A stretch of DNA of 64,000 bases from Vibrio sp. SNU_ST1 (GCF_030563405.1 NZ_CP130748.1:1736001-1800000), one strand, 5' to 3'; shown: positions 46,087-55,626, numbered from the stretch's first letter. Made by a program: numbers and translations. Notes: generated by a model not told the origin, from the letters alone.

Positions 46087-46128
46087 AAAAAATGCAGCGA
46101 CAATCGAAGGATTGTCAGCTGCATTTTT
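46087..46128. terminator. Bidirectional terminator, DUF218 / DUF2058 genes
   Basis: aaaaatgcagc...caatc pairs with gattg...gctgcattttt around gaag, with A- and T-runs on the two sides, between convergent genes. Confidence 0.88.
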
Positions 46129-46160
46129 AATTCGTGCTTCTACTCAGTACAAACGGGTAA

Positions 46161-46682
46161 TTACCACATTAGGTCATCTGGGATCACGAAGTCTTTGTAC
46201 GGGTCATCTTCGTCGACTTCGTCAGTGCTACCTGCTTGCGTATCAACGATAGATTCTTCGTCGCGCATAGCAATCTTGTTCGCTACTGCTGTTGGAATAA
46301 CAACATAGCTCTCGCCTTGACGAGCAATACTTAGAATGCCTTTACTTAGTTGCTTTTGAGTCAGCTCTTCTACGTAAAGGTATTTAACTAGCGTACCGTC
46401 GGTGAAGTTATATTTGATCTCACCGTTCTTCTGTTCGATCTTGTTCATCTCAATCAGTTGCTTCACTTGAGCTTTAATTTCTTTGCTCAACTGCTGTTCT
46501 TTCAACTGTTGGTTTAGTTCTTTGTCTTTCGCTTGCTGCGCCAGTTTAGTTTCTTCTGCCGCCGCTTTTGCTTCACGAGACTGAACGCGAGACTTTTTAG
46601 AGCCTTTCTTCGCCTTCTTTAATTTTTTCTCATTTACCAAGCCAGCTTTAAGCATCTGCTCTTGGAGTGTTAACTTTGCCAT
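46161..46682 (-). CDS. DUF2058 family protein (YaiL-like)
   Basis: A 173-aa soluble protein. The start MAKLTLQEQMLKAGLVNEKK and basic helix KKAKKGSKKSRVQSREAK are the DUF2058 hallmark; a charged coiled-coil (about 40-80) and a small folded C-terminal domain (IKYNFTDG, KYLYVEELTQKQLSKG, YVVIPTAVANKI) follow. Nucleoprotein or polysaccharide-related roles have been suggested for YaiL; not established. Confidence 0.88.
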   Translation of the reverse strand: MAKLTLQEQMLKAGLVNEKKLKKAKKGSKKSRVQSREAKAAAEETKLAQQAKDKELNQQLKEQQLSKEIKAQVKQLIEMNKIEQKNGEIKYNFTDGTLVKYLYVEELTQKQLSKGILSIARQGESYVVIPTAVANKIAMRDEESIVDTQAGSTDEVDEDDPYKDFVIPDDLMW

Positions 46683-47097
46683 GACTTTCCCAGTTAAGGA
46701 TTAAAAACGGCACTATCATACCTGTTTTTAGGGTTTCTGTTTACTGAACAAGAACAAATTACAGAACAATCGTAAAATTAGTGCTGGTAGATCTATGCTG
46801 TCGCAATAATCCCTTCTTGTTGCTCACAACCTCTGATCTCCCCCAACAAACAGTTTTCGTATAAGCACGCCAACATTGGTTGTTCCACCGACTCGAAACC
46901 ATTACCTAACCCTATTACTCGCGCGCGTACCACTTATCATTCCAACAAGACAATATGTTAATTTTCAATGGTTAATCAATTTTATAAAACCTTGGCATAT
47001 ATCTCATATTTGAACAAATGCCATAGAGTTATAACTCCAATGTCATAACTCTTGACTACGTTATTCTAGACATCAATCAATAAGGATAACGTAAACG
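46683..47097. other. Intergenic region upstream of the sphingomyelinase
   Basis: No likely ORF. A perfect 12-bp palindrome gagttataactc lies at 47026-47037 and its half ataactc recurs at 47045-47051, 14 bp on, close to a TTGACT; this looks like an operator-promoter region for the toxin gene. The rest is featureless by eye. Confidence 0.45.
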
Positions 47098-48432
47098 ATG
47101 AAAACTCAATGGACTTGGTTAGCTGCACTTGTGGCATCCACATCAATCGCTTCGACCTCTGCGATAGCAGACACCGACGTGTATCTCACCAATAACACAG
47201 ATCAAGTGATGACCATTCAAGCCAATCACACCGGCACCGACCAGCTTCAATTCGGTGATGAGTGGCAACAGCATGTTGAACAGATTGGCCCTTGGGAAAC
47301 GAAGAAGCTGATCAGTTTCAATCGCTGGACTGGTGTGAAATCTGGGAAGACCTATGAATTTGACACTGTGGTATCGAACGCCGTCGGTGAGAGTGTCACG
47401 CTCAACCAAACCATGAAGGGACATTGGTATAACTCAACACTGCAACATGGTTTGAGTGCCGCAGACGTCAACCTAACGTTGCATGACGATCGTAATATTC
47501 ATCGCAGCACGACCGATGCATTCGGGGTCAATGCAGAGCTAGCACTTAAAGCCGATTCTACGGCGCGCTACGATGATATTTATTACACTATCACCCCGCC
47601 AAAAGTGGATGAACAACCAGAGCCAGATGCCAATACACTCAAAGTCATGACCTATAACATCTGGGCGCTGCCTGCCATCGCTTCGCATATTGGTGACCGC
47701 TACGACCTTCTCCCTCAATATGTAAAAGGCTACGACGTGTTGGCGCTACAAGAGGTGTTTGCCAACGGCAGAGATGAATTCTTGCGTGAACTTGCAAAAG
47801 AGTACCCGTACCAAACCAAAATGCTCGATAAAGATGGGATTAACATCTATGACGGTGGCGTGGTCATTGTCAGCCGTTACCCTATCGTTAATGAAGCGCA
47901 GTACGTTTTCCCTGATTGTACCGGAACGGACTGCTTCGCAGACAAAGGGGTTAATTATGCCGAGGTTATCAAGAATGGTCAGGCTTACCATGTATTCGGC
48001 ACCCACACGGCATCATTCGATACGGATACCGCTCGTGACTATCGACAACGCCAATTCAAGCAGATGCGTGCACTGGCTCAATCTCTGGATATCCCGACAT
48101 CAGAAACTGTGGTTTACAGCGGTGACTTCAACGTGAACAAACTGAAGTTCCCAGGTGACTACCAACAAATGTTCGCTAACCTGCAAGCCGCTGAGCCGGA
48201 GTATTCAGGTTATACTGCTTCTACCTTTGATCCTCGTATCAACAACTTTGCAGGCGAACCTATGTCTGGCGGGGAAAACGTCGAATACTTGGATTACGTA
48301 GTGGTGAGTTCGGAGTTCGCACAAAAAACTCACAACAATAACCGTGTGGATGTTCTAAGATCAACAAGCAGTGAGTTATGGAAGCACTACAACCTTTCAG
48401 ACCACTTCCCTGTTAGTGCCGTGATCAAGTAA
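47098..48432 (+). CDS. Secreted sphingomyelinase C (neutral sphingomyelin phosphodiesterase)
   Basis: A 444-aa protein. A Sec signal (1-24, ending SAIA) precedes a beta domain (about 25-165) resembling the N-terminal part of vibrio/Photobacterium hemolysin-type sphingomyelinases. The DNase I-like catalytic domain (about 180-444) has VMTYNIWALP near 184 (Asn), LALQEVF near 216 (metal Glu), GTHTAS near 301, YSGDFNVNK near 340 (Asp and Asn), VEYLDYVVVSS near 397 and NLSDHFPVSA near 433 (catalytic Asp-His). It should split host sphingomyelin to ceramide and phosphocholine and act as a hemolysin. The foldase-like gene starts 15 bp later. Confidence 0.92.
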   Translation: MKTQWTWLAALVASTSIASTSAIADTDVYLTNNTDQVMTIQANHTGTDQLQFGDEWQQHVEQIGPWETKKLISFNRWTGVKSGKTYEFDTVVSNAVGESVTLNQTMKGHWYNSTLQHGLSAADVNLTLHDDRNIHRSTTDAFGVNAELALKADSTARYDDIYYTITPPKVDEQPEPDANTLKVMTYNIWALPAIASHIGDRYDLLPQYVKGYDVLALQEVFANGRDEFLRELAKEYPYQTKMLDKDGINIYDGGVVIVSRYPIVNEAQYVFPDCTGTDCFADKGVNYAEVIKNGQAYHVFGTHTASFDTDTARDYRQRQFKQMRALAQSLDIPTSETVVYSGDFNVNKLKFPGDYQQMFANLQAAEPEYSGYTASTFDPRINNFAGEPMSGGENVEYLDYVVVSSEFAQKTHNNNRVDVLRSTSSELWKHYNLSDHFPVSAVIK

Positions 48433-48447
48433 CTCGGTGAACCCATA

Positions 48448-49422
48448 ATGCATCGAGTTATATTAATCCTAATGCTCGTCACTGTGACGAGCATTATTGG
48501 CTACTCATGGTCATCAAAACCAACGGAAACACTGCTATCTTCTGTTCAACACGCAGAAGCTAAGCCGCGTGTTTCTACGACAACTGATGACGATAATTTC
48601 ACACCAACTGCAACCGCCAGTTCGGAAAATTCCGCATCGCACAGCAATCAAGCCCAAGCAGGAACACTGGACGGGAAAATTCTTGCTGAAAACTTGAGCG
48701 AATTCGAAGGTAAGGCTTTATTCGATGAACTCGATGGGTTCTGGAAGCTTTGCCAACAACGCTATGACTGTAATGAGCAACTCGCACCATTGAAATCCGA
48801 ATTGCCGAGCATATGGTTTGAGTTACTGAGCAACTATCCGCAGCTATCCGTCGACTGGCAATTAACCCAAAGTACTATCCCACTAGAATCCATAGAAACT
48901 CTTGAAGAGCGTGTTGCCCTATTCAAACAATCTGCACAGCAAGTATGGGGAGAGTTGGCCCACCAGCTATTCGCAGACCAGTTTGCACATCTAGATTTTA
49001 CGCTCGACGCAAACACCCTTATAGAAAACGAAGCGAGCCAATTTTTGGCCAACTATCAAAATTTGCTTAGTGAATGGCAAAACAATACGGACACGTTAAA
49101 CGCCGAAACACAGCTTCAGAAATATGAATTGGCAGTCTCTTTGATACCCAACAGCTATAGCCCTGCTGAGATAGTATCAGTCAAGGCCGACCTTCAAGGT
49201 GCCTACTTAGATGAAGCGCAGGCCAGCACCATTGCCGCGCGAGAACAACAAGTCGCACAACAGCAACAAACCGTGATGAGTTATCACGAGCAACTGGATC
49301 AGCTCAAAGCGACCTTAGACTCTCAGCGTTCCTCAAGTTATGCCACTTGGTCTCAGCAAGATTGGGACAGTTACTATCAGCAGCAAGTCACCGGTTTCAG
49401 AGAGGAGTTTTTTAGCAAGTAA
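48448..49422 (+). CDS. Membrane-anchored helical protein, possibly a lipase-chaperone-like foldase
   Basis: A 324-aa protein. One TM anchor (about 4-20) is followed by a variable Ser/Thr/Asp-rich linker (about 28-75) and a wholly helical periplasmic part (about 76-324), the layout of lipase-specific foldases (Lif). A GTLDG element after the linker recalls the GxxxDG start of Lif mini-domain 1, but the RxxFDY motif of true Lif proteins is missing. It begins 15 bp after the sphingomyelinase on the same strand, which suggests a dedicated folding or secretion partner. The alternative is an unrelated helical envelope protein. Confidence 0.5.
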   Translation: MHRVILILMLVTVTSIIGYSWSSKPTETLLSSVQHAEAKPRVSTTTDDDNFTPTATASSENSASHSNQAQAGTLDGKILAENLSEFEGKALFDELDGFWKLCQQRYDCNEQLAPLKSELPSIWFELLSNYPQLSVDWQLTQSTIPLESIETLEERVALFKQSAQQVWGELAHQLFADQFAHLDFTLDANTLIENEASQFLANYQNLLSEWQNNTDTLNAETQLQKYELAVSLIPNSYSPAEIVSVKADLQGAYLDEAQASTIAAREQQVAQQQQTVMSYHEQLDQLKATLDSQRSSSYATWSQQDWDSYYQQQVTGFREEFFSK

Positions 49423-49426
49423 CGCC

Positions 49427-50461
49427 TTAACTTAAACCGTCACGAAACTGCGCGGGCGTTTTATTGAGCCACCCTTTAAACGCCCTTCTGAAATTTGCAG
49501 GATCGCTATAACCAAGCCTTTCACCTATGTCATCAATGCTCATGGTTGTGCCGAGTAGCAGTTCTTTGGCTAGTTCCACTCGAACTTCGGTAAGCAATAC
49601 TTGATAACTGGAATCATGGGTCACTAGCTCTCGCCTGAGTGTACGAGAGCTACTGCCAAACTCATCCGCAAGTTGTTCAATATTCGGAAAACTACCTGCG
49701 GTTTGATAAAAGATCGTTTTGATCTGGTTAGTCAATAAATGTTCCGAGTCCAACGTTTCGACTATCGACTGACAAGACGCGAGATAACGTTTCAATGTCG
49801 CGGCATCATGAGTCAATAAGGTTTGTGATAAAAGCGAGACATCAAAACGCAGTTCACAATGGCTCTGCTCAAAAACTACAGGGCACTGGAAACGGTCGTC
49901 ATAGAGCTTGGCGTAATTCGGGTGAGCATAAGGCAAAGCCAAAGTGTGAATATCCAACTCATGACCAGTCAGTTCTTTGAACAAAGAGACGATTGAACTC
50001 AAGAAGTACTCACTGCAGAAAGGAAGCAGATCGCCCACTTCTAAAGTGTTCTCAATCTGAATCACCGCTTGCTCGGAATCTAAAAGCAATTTAACCGAGA
50101 AGATAGGACCGTTCAGGCGCAAATACTTGAAGCCCGACTTGATGGCCTCTCCAACATTCTGGCTAGTCGATAGCGCATAACCCAACACACCAAAGTGGCT
50201 CAGACTTGCATGCTCTCCCAACCAAAGACCCAAGCCATCGTGAGGAAAACTCTGATTAGCCGCGCTAAATAACGTAAGCTTATCAGCGTAAGTCAGCTTT
50301 CCATTCGGATCTCGCCAATCCATGTTGGACAGACCCACATCATTGAGTAGACTTTCAATATCGATACCTCGTTGCTCTAGCGTATTTAACAGCAGCGCGA
50401 TATCTAATGTGCCCAACTGATGCCTATGTCCGGTTGGCTTATACTCCGCGATAATATGCAA
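49427..50461 (-). CDS. AraC-family regulator with arabinose-binding-like N-domain
   Basis: A protein of about 344 aa. The N-terminal domain (about 20-195) is of the Arabinose_bd/OruR type (GLGLWLGEHASLSHFGVLGYAL). The C-terminal double HTH (about 235-340) has FGSSSRTLRREL and IGERLGYSDPANFRRAFKGW. A TTG at 50461 preceded by aaggaga is the best start; a GTG 30 bases upstream has no ribosome site. Divergent from the DUF2804/desaturase genes; repeated sites lie between them. Its end nearly touches the convergent gene at 48448 (4 bp). It probably controls the divergent pair. Confidence 0.9.
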   Translation of the reverse strand: MHIIAEYKPTGHRHQLGTLDIALLLNTLEQRGIDIESLLNDVGLSNMDWRDPNGKLTYADKLTLFSAANQSFPHDGLGLWLGEHASLSHFGVLGYALSTSQNVGEAIKSGFKYLRLNGPIFSVKLLLDSEQAVIQIENTLEVGDLLPFCSEYFLSSIVSLFKELTGHELDIHTLALPYAHPNYAKLYDDRFQCPVVFEQSHCELRFDVSLLSQTLLTHDAATLKRYLASCQSIVETLDSEHLLTNQIKTIFYQTAGSFPNIEQLADEFGSSSRTLRRELVTHDSSYQVLLTEVRVELAKELLLGTTMSIDDIGERLGYSDPANFRRAFKGWLNKTPAQFRDGLS

Positions 50462-50508
50462 TCGTCTCTCCTTTACCAACGTAGTTGTCACTCGGCTATA
50501 AACTCAAA

Positions 50509-50558
50509 ATTCATTACTAAGCATTCACTACTCAGCAATCAACATTCACTAAGCAGCA
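50509..50558. promoter_or_regulatory. Candidate AraC operator: repeated CATTCACTA..CAGCA sites
   Basis: cattcactactcagca (50522-50537) and cattcactaagcagca (50543-50558) are direct copies 21 bp apart, two helical turns; a partial copy (cattactaagca) starts at 50512. They sit between the divergent AraC and DUF2804 genes. Confidence 0.55.
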
Positions 50559-50679
50559 CAAACAATCCATGCTTATGAAATCGTGATCAGTAACGCGCTT
50601 TTGTCCGAATATGACCTCCCAATCCTACACTACTCATCGCACAATGGCTTTAATTGTTAAATTTGTGTGAACTATTGCA

Positions 50680-51693
50680 ATGATAAAAACGAACCCAGCC
50701 CCACAAAGTTTGATTGATTCTAATGGTCAGCCGATCATTGGACATTTCGATGGTATCCCAAAGCACCTGAACATCGAGAACTTTGACTACCGAAATTCGA
50801 TGGATGCAAAAGCCCCCCCTTGGCAGAAGCACTTTCATTACAAACAATTCCAGTTTGCCAGCATTGTCACCGACACGCACATTATTGGTGTCGCTATCGC
50901 GGATATTCGCTACTTGGGCTCAGCATTTTGTTATGTCTACGATATCGAGAGTAACAAGCTAGAAGAGTGTTCATGGTTACGACCACTGGAATTTGATAAA
51001 CAAGTGACCGCTTCGCCATTTGAAGGAAAGACAAGCATTGCAGGCCAAAGCATCACCTTTGATATTGAAGACGGACAGTGGCGAGTTAGCTTGAATACCA
51101 AACTCATCAAGGGCGATATCGCTTTAGAAACTGAAGCCGACAGCCTACCCATAGCGATGTGCAGCCCAACAGGTTATTCAGGTTGGACTTACACTCAAAA
51201 GCACAATGCTTTGCGCATCAGCGGCGAAATTCTAATCAAGGGAACATCATTAAACCTCACGCAAGCTCTAGCCGGTTATGACTTTTCAGCAGGTTATATG
51301 AGGCGTGAGACCAGTTGGCGCTGGGCAAGCATCAACGCGCAATCCAATGACACAGATATTGGCCTGAACCTCGCAGCGGGCGTCAACGAAACGGGCGGCT
51401 GCGAAAACGTAATATGGGTGAATGGAACCAGACACTTGCTTAACCCGGTACACTTTACGTTTAGTCGCCAAGACACGAGTTTACCTTGGCAGATAACATC
51501 ACAAGATGGACGCATTAACCTGATCTTTACGCCCCTTAATAGTCGCAGTGAAAAGCTCAATTTGTGGTTACTGAAGAGTAATTTCCGTCAGTTCATCGGT
51601 CACTTCTCTGGCTCAATAAAAGACAACAATGGTATTACCCACCAACTCGATGATGTTCTTGGCCTAACAGAAGATCACTTTGCACGCTGGTAG
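50680..51693 (+). CDS. DUF2804 family protein
   Basis: A 337-aa beta-rich soluble protein. The DUF2804 pattern is visible: GIPKHLNIENFDYR near 25-38, FHYKQFQFASIVTDTHIIGVAIADIRYLG broken around 51-79, GYSGWTYTQKHNALRISG near 164 and GYMRRETSWRWASINA near 203. The family is distantly related to CrtC-like lipocalin hydratases. It is followed after 90 bp by a membrane hydroxylase, so both probably modify a lipid or sterol-like compound. Reaction unknown. Confidence 0.82.
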   Translation: MIKTNPAPQSLIDSNGQPIIGHFDGIPKHLNIENFDYRNSMDAKAPPWQKHFHYKQFQFASIVTDTHIIGVAIADIRYLGSAFCYVYDIESNKLEECSWLRPLEFDKQVTASPFEGKTSIAGQSITFDIEDGQWRVSLNTKLIKGDIALETEADSLPIAMCSPTGYSGWTYTQKHNALRISGEILIKGTSLNLTQALAGYDFSAGYMRRETSWRWASINAQSNDTDIGLNLAAGVNETGGCENVIWVNGTRHLLNPVHFTFSRQDTSLPWQITSQDGRINLIFTPLNSRSEKLNLWLLKSNFRQFIGHFSGSIKDNNGITHQLDDVLGLTEDHFARW

Positions 51694-51783
51694 CGAAAGT
51701 CTGCTGAGCACTGAATCTCAGGCGAGCAAGTCTAAGTAAACTTGATACTAAGAACGCATATGGCGTCTCAACAAGGATAAAAC

Positions 51784-52632
51784 ATGAATATCGACGCATT
51801 AATCAATCACCCAGAATGGCTACTACTGGTATTAGCGCCCTTGTTCGTGGTGTGCATGTTGGCTGAGTTTTTTATCGGTCAGAAACAAGGTCGACTGCCA
51901 GATAACTCCAGCTATAAACTTTCAGAAGTGATGTGTAACTTCACGCTTGCAGGAATGCATCAACTCTCCGATTTACTCACCGGATTATTGGTTGTGCACC
52001 TGTATCTTTGGATGTTCGGTTGGCGCTTAATGGACATCGAAATAGGCGTGCTGAGTTTTATTGCATTGATGTTGTTACAAGACTTTTTCTATTATTGGTT
52101 CCATAGAGCAAGCCATCGTGTTCGCTGGATGTGGGCTGCGCACGTCGCGCACCATAGCTCAGAACGTATGAATTTCAGCACAGCTTTCCGTCAGAGTTTG
52201 ATGTATCCACTTGCTGGGATGTGGCTGTTCTGGGTGCCGCTCGTCATCATAGGTTTCGAGCCTAAATGGGTCATCTTTGTGGTACTTCTCAATCTAGGTT
52301 TGCAGTTCTTCGTCCATACACAATGGATACGAAGCTTGGGGCCACTTGAATACCTCTTTAACACCCCGTCGCACCACCGTGTGCATCACGGTAAAAATCC
52401 GCAATACATCGATAAGAACTACGCCGGTGTTTTGATTATTTGGGATAAGTTGTTTGGTACGTTCGAACCTGAAGTTGAAACCGTACGTTACGGCGTCACC
52501 AAACCTGTAAATAGTTTTAACCCGATAGTCGTCACCTTCCAAGAGTGGAAGGCAATATTCAAAGATTTGAGAAACCGAAAATTAACCTTAAAACAAAAAG
52601 TTCAGCGGATACTTTCTCCTCCGTCGGATTAA
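51784..52632 (+). CDS. Sterol desaturase / fatty acid hydroxylase family membrane protein
   Basis: A 282-aa protein with about four to five TM helices and the eight-His diiron pattern: FHRASH near 106-111, HVAHH near 120-124, and HHRVHHG near 197-203 together with earlier FVHTQW. It inserts oxygen into or desaturates a lipid chain. It forms a unit with DUF2804 under the AraC regulator. Relatives also cleave or hydroxylate ether lipids. Confidence 0.88.
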   Translation: MNIDALINHPEWLLLVLAPLFVVCMLAEFFIGQKQGRLPDNSSYKLSEVMCNFTLAGMHQLSDLLTGLLVVHLYLWMFGWRLMDIEIGVLSFIALMLLQDFFYYWFHRASHRVRWMWAAHVAHHSSERMNFSTAFRQSLMYPLAGMWLFWVPLVIIGFEPKWVIFVVLLNLGLQFFVHTQWIRSLGPLEYLFNTPSHHRVHHGKNPQYIDKNYAGVLIIWDKLFGTFEPEVETVRYGVTKPVNSFNPIVVTFQEWKAIFKDLRNRKLTLKQKVQRILSPPSD

Positions 52633-52839
52633 ACGAGCGATAGACAGATTGTATTAACTAAGAAACAGCCTTAACTGGATTCAAAAGCATACCCACGCGG
52701 CTCGATTGAATAGTAAACCACCGTTTTACGGGAATTTATTTGTGATCTGGGTTGCACGTGTACCGCATACTATCAGATACTGAACAAAACTAACCTTCAG
52801 CCACAGTAAATGTTCCACGCTTACTGTTCAGGAAATTCA

Positions 52840-54264
52840 ATGAGTTCAGATAATCAGCCGACCTACTTCTTTTTCGATTACGAAACGTGGGGCGTTAGCC
52901 CAGCAAAAGACCGTCCGAGTCAATTTGCGGGTGTTCGTACCGACCAAGATTTCAATGTTATTGGAGAGCCTCTGGTTATCTATTGCCAACCTCCTGCTGA
53001 TTACCTCCCTGCACCTGAAGCTGCATTGATCACCCGTATCACACCACAAAAAGCAGCTTCTCAAGGTCTTCCTGAACCAGAGTTTATCGCTAAGATCCAT
53101 GCTGAGTTAGCGAAACCAAACACCACAAGCCTTGGCTACAACAGTATTCGATTCGATGACGAGGTAACGCGTTACACCTGCTACCGAAATTTCATTGACC
53201 CATATGCGTGGAGCTGGCAGAACGGCAACTCACGTTGGGATCTATTTGATGTAATGCGCGCTGTTCACGCACTGCGCCCTGAAGGTATTGTTTGGCCAGA
53301 GAATGAAGAAGGTTATCCAAGCTTTAAATTGGAACACTTATCGGTGGCAAACGGCATTGAACATGAGAACGCGCACGATGCGATGGCCGATGTTATTGCG
53401 ACCATAGAGTTAGCGAAGAAGCTGAAAACTGCACAACCTAAGATGTTCGATTACCTTTACAACATGCGTCATAAGCGTAAGCTGAATGACCTTGTTGATA
53501 TTGTAAACATGACACCATTGATGCACGTTTCGGGCATGTTTGGCCGTGACTGCAACTACACAAGTTGGATTGTGCCTATGGCTTGGCACCCAACCAATCA
53601 AAATGCCGTTATCGTGGTTGATTTAGCCAAAGATCCAAGCCCACTGTTAGAACTGGATGCTGATGAACTCAGAGACAGACTCTACACCAAACGCAGTGAA
53701 CTGGGTGAAGACGAGCTACCCGTACCAATCAAATTGGTTCAACTGAACAAATGCCCTATTCTTGCTCCAGCCAAAACGCTGACGGCTGAAAATGCCGAAA
53801 CCATCGGCATCGATCGCCAACAATGCTTGAAGAACTTGGCTCTGCTGCGCGAACACCCAGAGATCCGCGAAAAACTGATCGGCCTGTACTCACAAGAGCG
53901 AGAGTACGAAAAGAGTGATGATGTTGATACTCACCTTTACGACGGTTTCTTTTCTCCAGCTGATAAGACCGCGATGAACATCATTCGCGAAACTGACCCG
54001 AACAACTTGGCAGCTTTAGATATCACCTTCAGCGACGAACGTATTAAACCGTTACTGTTCCGTTACCGTGCGCGTAACTTCCCATGGACACTTGACGAAG
54101 CTGAGCAACTAAAATGGGCAAACCATTGTCGTGAGTTTTACGAGTGCCGTTTAGAAGAGTACATGCTCAACCTTGAAAACCTCGCGCACGAACATGAAAG
54201 CGACGAGAAGAAAATGGCTATCTTGAAGGCGGTTTATCAATACGTAGAAAAGTTAGCTAGCTAA
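52840..54264 (+). CDS. sbcB: Exodeoxyribonuclease I
   Basis: A 474-aa enzyme, the usual length. DEDDh exonuclease motifs: FFDYETWG near 10-17 (Asp and Glu), GYNSIRFDDEV near 102-112 and HDAMADVIAT near 180-189. SH3-like and helical C-terminal parts follow. It digests ssDNA 3'-5' in recombination and mismatch repair. The ATG at 52840 with ribosome site aggaaa is chosen over one 30 bases upstream. Confidence 0.95.
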   Translation: MSSDNQPTYFFFDYETWGVSPAKDRPSQFAGVRTDQDFNVIGEPLVIYCQPPADYLPAPEAALITRITPQKAASQGLPEPEFIAKIHAELAKPNTTSLGYNSIRFDDEVTRYTCYRNFIDPYAWSWQNGNSRWDLFDVMRAVHALRPEGIVWPENEEGYPSFKLEHLSVANGIEHENAHDAMADVIATIELAKKLKTAQPKMFDYLYNMRHKRKLNDLVDIVNMTPLMHVSGMFGRDCNYTSWIVPMAWHPTNQNAVIVVDLAKDPSPLLELDADELRDRLYTKRSELGEDELPVPIKLVQLNKCPILAPAKTLTAENAETIGIDRQQCLKNLALLREHPEIREKLIGLYSQEREYEKSDDVDTHLYDGFFSPADKTAMNIIRETDPNNLAALDITFSDERIKPLLFRYRARNFPWTLDEAEQLKWANHCREFYECRLEEYMLNLENLAHEHESDEKKMAILKAVYQYVEKLAS

Positions 54265-54289
54265 TTCCATTATCAAGAGACGTAACACT

Positions 54290-54661
54290 TTGAAAGAAAG
54301 ATTGCTCCAGCTGGTTTACTGCTTAATCTCCTTCACCTTAATCATAGGTGCACTTACAGCAGGTAACGCGTTACAGCATTTTTTGGATACCTCAATCCCA
54401 GGCAGTATTTTTGGCATGTTGATTCTGTTTGCCGCCATGGTGATTGGTATTGTTCCTTCGCACTGGGTACAGCCTGGTGCAAGCTTGATTATCCGGCTAA
54501 TGATCTTACTGTTTGTTCCGATCAGTGTAGGGTTGATGGATCACTTCGACATGCTCATCACTAACGCATTGCCAATTATGGCGAGCGCCGTTGGCGGCAC
54601 GTTGCTGGTATTGGTGTCTTTATCATGGTTCTTAGACCGCTTGCTTTCGAGAGGTAACTGA
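54290..54661 (+). CDS. lrgA: LrgA/CidA holin-like membrane protein
   Basis: A 123-aa protein with four TM helices (about 8-26, 36-53, 62-80, 90-112); LDTSIPGSIFGMLILF near 32-47 is the family signature. TTG start at 54290, since no in-frame ATG fits. lrgB follows after 2 bp. The pair modulates murein hydrolases or carries metabolites such as pyruvate; the E. coli counterpart is yohJK. Confidence 0.88.
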   Translation: MKERLLQLVYCLISFTLIIGALTAGNALQHFLDTSIPGSIFGMLILFAAMVIGIVPSHWVQPGASLIIRLMILLFVPISVGLMDHFDMLITNALPIMASAVGGTLLVLVSLSWFLDRLLSRGN

Positions 54662-54663
54662 TC

Positions 54664-55341
54664 ATGTGGATTCTACTCACCATCGCGGTATTCCTGTTTG
54701 CTCGCTGGGTAAGTCAAAAAGTAAACTCGCCGCTGTGTAATCCCCTGCTTATCAGCATTGGTATCATCATTCCGATACTCACGTTCTTCAAAGTACCGTT
54801 TGAGACTTACTATGCAGACAACACCTGGATTACCTACATGCTTCAGCCCGCGGTAGTTGCCCTTGCTTACCCGCTTTACGAACAGTTACCTCAAATCAGA
54901 GCAAACTGGCGCATCATCACCTTTGCTTGCACGCTGGGCAGTGTGATGTCGATGACAACAACAGCATTAATCGCAGTGGCTTTTAAAGCGGACTTAAGTT
55001 TGATTGCGAGTTTGTTAGGTAAGTCAGTCACCACGCCAATTGCTATGGAAGTGTCTAGCCATTTAGGTGGTGAAGCGGCTATTGCTGCGATTCTGGTTTT
55101 GATTGTTGGTCTGTTTGGGGCTATTTTTGCTTACCCAATCTATAACCTGATTGGTATTAAGAGCCCAATCGCCCGTGGATTAACAATGGGTACCGTATCT
55201 CACGCTTTGGGTACTGCAACGTGTGCTGAGAAGAATCAGGAAGATGCTGCATTCAGTTCGTTGGCTCTTGTGCTTTGTGGCGTCATTACCTCAATCATTG
55301 CACCAAGTATATTTTCACTTGTAGTTTGGTTCTATTCTTAA
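54664..55341 (+). CDS. lrgB: LrgB/CidB membrane partner
   Basis: A 225-aa protein with about seven TM helices; GKSVTTPIAMEVS near 119-131 and GTVSHALGTATCAEKNQEDAAFSSLALVL (split about 176-204) are LrgB signatures. Coupled to lrgA. Terminator at 55364. Confidence 0.9.
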   Translation: MWILLTIAVFLFARWVSQKVNSPLCNPLLISIGIIIPILTFFKVPFETYYADNTWITYMLQPAVVALAYPLYEQLPQIRANWRIITFACTLGSVMSMTTTALIAVAFKADLSLIASLLGKSVTTPIAMEVSSHLGGEAAIAAILVLIVGLFGAIFAYPIYNLIGIKSPIARGLTMGTVSHALGTATCAEKNQEDAAFSSLALVLCGVITSIIAPSIFSLVVWFYS

Positions 55342-55363
55342 CTAAAACCTCACCACACGATTC

Positions 55364-55408
55364 AGCCCAACCAGAATACTGTTGATTTCAGTGCCTGCTT
55401 GGGCTTTT
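55364..55408 (+). terminator. lrgAB terminator
   Basis: agcccaa (55364-55370) pairs with ttgggct (55399-55405), followed by ttttta. Confidence 0.75.
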
Positions 55409-55506
55409 TATTCGCATTTATTCAGCAATAGCAGTCAAGTCGCGCCCTGTTTAGGCCAATAAGTGCGATATCAACGATGGTTTTTGCTCTTGCAATCGAT
55501 TTCATC

Positions 55507-55571
55507 TGTGACCTCACTCTAATTATGCAAACCAATGTAACAACAACAGAGTAATAGCGATCACAATCACA
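55507..55571. promoter_or_regulatory. Candidate CRP/CytR-type site pair upstream of cdd
   Basis: TGTGA-N6-TCTAA at 55507-55522 and AGCGA-N6-TCACA at 55556-55571 are half-matching CRP sites about 49 bp apart, close to the spacing seen at E. coli CytR-controlled promoters. The second is 55 bp before the cdd start. Confidence 0.42.
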
Positions 55572-55626
55572 GAAAATTCCTGCGCATTGCATAGAATTAA
55601 AGCCTAAGGTCAAATAAGGATTCAAC

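Noticed and set aside
47759..48136. 125-codon plus-strand frame inside the sphingomyelinase
   Set aside because: Out-of-frame shadow of the catalytic domain.
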